From the NCBI GenBank assembly GCA_947038745.1, contig CAMQXE010000086.1, positions 1 to 5,980 on the forward strand: DNA of 5,980 nt, given 5' to 3'. Of this stretch, positions 5,065 through 5,980 are shown in pieces. Within the stretch, counting starts at the first letter, position 1. Each line of letters begins with the position of its first letter. This DNA is from an uncultured Propionibacteriaceae bacterium (lineage in GTDB: Bacteria; Actinomycetota; Actinomycetes; Propionibacteriales; Propionibacteriaceae). The notes under the pieces were generated by a model, which was given only the letters and a program-made list of their open reading frames with translations, ran no database searches and had not been told where the DNA came from. The position numbers and the translations under genes were made by a program.

Positions 5065-5591
5065 GCGGCGATTTTAGCGGTGGCGGCGATGGCGAGGCTA
5101 GGGCTATAACCTGATAATTCGCCACGCTCAGGCAGGTTCCGGCTCTCCGCTAGAGCCCGTAAGAAAAGCTCAGTCAAGCTACGGACCCGCTGAACTCGAT
5201 GCCCGCAAAGGGCAGTGATCTCCGATTCATCAACACGACATAGCTGGGCAATAGCGGTTGTGCTCAGACCATCGCGAAGTAATCGATTAACGATCCACCT
5301 TGCTTGACCTGCTGGTACGTAGCGCATCGATTTCTCGGTAAGGCTGCGACTACAAAGCGATAGCAGTGCCACGGCGTGTTCTTGTAGTACGAATGGGCGA
5401 AATTGACCGTTGCGTCCCTGAATTAGCGTCCGTACTGCTGGAGCGGGGACATCTGCCGCTAAGGCGATGACGCGCCAGGGTAAGCCGGTTTGAGAGATCA
5501 AGGTCTGGACATGGATACGGAAAGGGGCTGCATGGACCCAGCCATAAGGAGGAAAAGTCTTCACATATAAATAAGCCCAAAAAAGAGCCAT
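5061..5591 (-). CDS. Double helix-turn-helix protein, putative regulator
   Basis: Soluble protein of 176 residues, cytoplasmic, with two similar units in tandem. Unit 1 (about 18-78): WVHAAPFRIHVQTLISQTG, then WRVIALAADVPAPAVRTLIQG and a F-R-P-x-x-x-x-x-H-A-V-A-L-L-S-L end. Unit 2 (about 90-148): RYVPAGQARWIVNRLLRDG, then STTAIAQLCRVDESEITALCG and a V-R-S-L-T-E-L-F-L-R-A-L end. Each fits a helix-turn-helix of the type in actinobacterial and phage small DNA-binding proteins (V-P-A-x-x-x-R-x-H-V-x-x-L start). A role as a DNA-binding regulator is inferred. No strong ribosome site is seen before the ATG; an in-frame GTG at 5562-5564 is an alternative start that still keeps both units. The gene overlaps the prepilin peptidase by ATGA and follows the right-edge gene by 35 bases, so the three are probably one operon. 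Confidence 0.72.
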   Translation of the reverse strand: MALFWAYLYVKTFPPYGWVHAAPFRIHVQTLISQTGLPWRVIALAADVPAPAVRTLIQGRNGQFRPFVLQEHAVALLSLCSRSLTEKSMRYVPAGQARWIVNRLLRDGLSTTAIAQLCRVDESEITALCGHRVQRVRSLTELFLRALAESRNLPERGELSGYSPSLAIAATAKIAA

Positions 5592-5626
5592 TTTGTGACA
5601 TCGGAAGCCAAACTTTTTCCCGGCAC

Positions 5627-5980
5627 TTAGCTGTTGACGAAGTAGCCTTGCGTGAATTGGCTTACAGCATCCAATGCAACGTCGCCGGTGATGCCGGTTA
5701 CGATGATGCTGCCATCACGAATATCGAAGGCACACTTCCATACTTCTTCAATAGGAGCATGGCCACAGATATAGCCAGGATGTTGTTCTTGGGCAGTCCA
5801 CCCATGGGTGCCTTGAGCAACTTCGCGTACCGACCACTGCGAGATGGTGACGACGATGCGCTGGTTGCCCTTGAGATAGACCCAATAAGTCTCGGTTGAT
5901 TCAGGCGCGGCATAAGACCAGCCAGAGATTAACTGGAGCGGGTGCAGATCTTGGCGTTGTTTTGTTGGTGTAAGTGAGGC
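5627..5980 (-). CDS. Unrecognised protein, start beyond the right edge (5' partial)
   Basis: A minus-strand frame is open from the right edge to TAA at 5627-5629, giving 117 residues with no plausible start codon near the visible beginning, so the start lies outside the window. Residues look like real protein: LQLISGWSYAAPESTETYWV, a beta-rich LKGNQRIVVTISQWSV, HPGYICGHAPIEEVWKCAF with two cysteines about 13 apart, then IRDGSIIVTGITGDVALDAV and a Q-G-Y-F-V-N-S end. No hydrophobic membrane helix is visible in this part. I do not recognise the family. The alternation of short strands, the two cysteines and the lack of long charged helices would suit an extracytoplasmic domain, perhaps membrane-anchored by the missing N-terminus; this is a guess. 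It precedes the HTH gene by 35 bases on the same strand. Confidence 0.7.
   Translation of the reverse strand, partial: ASLTPTKQRQDLHPLQLISGWSYAAPESTETYWVYLKGNQRIVVTISQWSVREVAQGTHGWTAQEQHPGYICGHAPIEEVWKCAFDIRDGSIIVTGITGDVALDAVSQFTQGYFVNS

Noticed and set aside
5065..5090. Direct repeat GCGGCGAT twice, 18 bases apart
   Set aside because: It encodes the alanine-rich AIAATAKIAA tail of the HTH protein and is likely low-complexity coding sequence.
5546..5552. Perfect AAGGAGG on the plus strand
   Set aside because: No start codon follows at ribosome-site spacing; it is explained by the Pro-Pro-Tyr codons of the HTH gene on the other strand.
5648..5899. 83-codon open frame on the plus strand
   Set aside because: It is antisense to the better-supported right-edge gene and resembles no family; no ribosome site precedes it.

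Overview
This window looks like chromosomal DNA from an actinobacterium of moderate G+C (mid-50s percent by eye, not computed). The main support is gene content: a DUF3043-type membrane protein divergent from an IscA/ErpA-type Fe-S carrier, a single-domain MetE-like protein of the mycobacterial Rv3015c type, a receiver-like protein closely resembling mycobacterial Rv3143, and a small 'SYRW...WLGE' protein. A Propionibacteriaceae- or Actinomycetaceae-like host is possible but cannot be fixed from sequence alone. I see no tRNA, rRNA, CRISPR array, insertion sequence or phage gene.

Layout. Positions 1-818 (+) hold the C-terminal two thirds of an MFS transporter of the AmpG/RhtX-FptX type, cut by the left edge. 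Positions 819-1045 are a gene-free convergent spacer rich in inverted repeats, with one promoter-like site. Positions 1046-1884 (-) are a two-gene unit, DUF3043 protein then a 72-residue protein, with a GC hairpin between them. The erpA-type gene (2114-2458, +) is divergent from it and converges on a GNAT acetyltransferase (2466-2966, -). The MetE-like gene (3005-3910, +) and the receiver-like gene (4003-4416, +) follow, the latter ending in a strong stem-loop that contains its stop codon. Positions 4423-5980 (-) form a likely operon, read from the right edge leftwards: an unrecognised protein whose start lies outside the window, a protein with two tandem helix-turn-helix units, and a short prepilin peptidase whose ATG overlaps the HTH stop as ATGA.

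Function. Most genes are independent housekeeping or accessory genes in alternating orientation. The only clear functional pairing is HTH protein plus prepilin peptidase, which suggests control or co-expression of pilin/pseudopilin processing, although no pilin or assembly gene is visible. I did not find a convincing new multi-gene system. The points most worth a second look are the duplicated-HTH/peptidase pair, the degenerate receiver, the right-edge gene with no visible start, and the competing hairpins at 948-1017.
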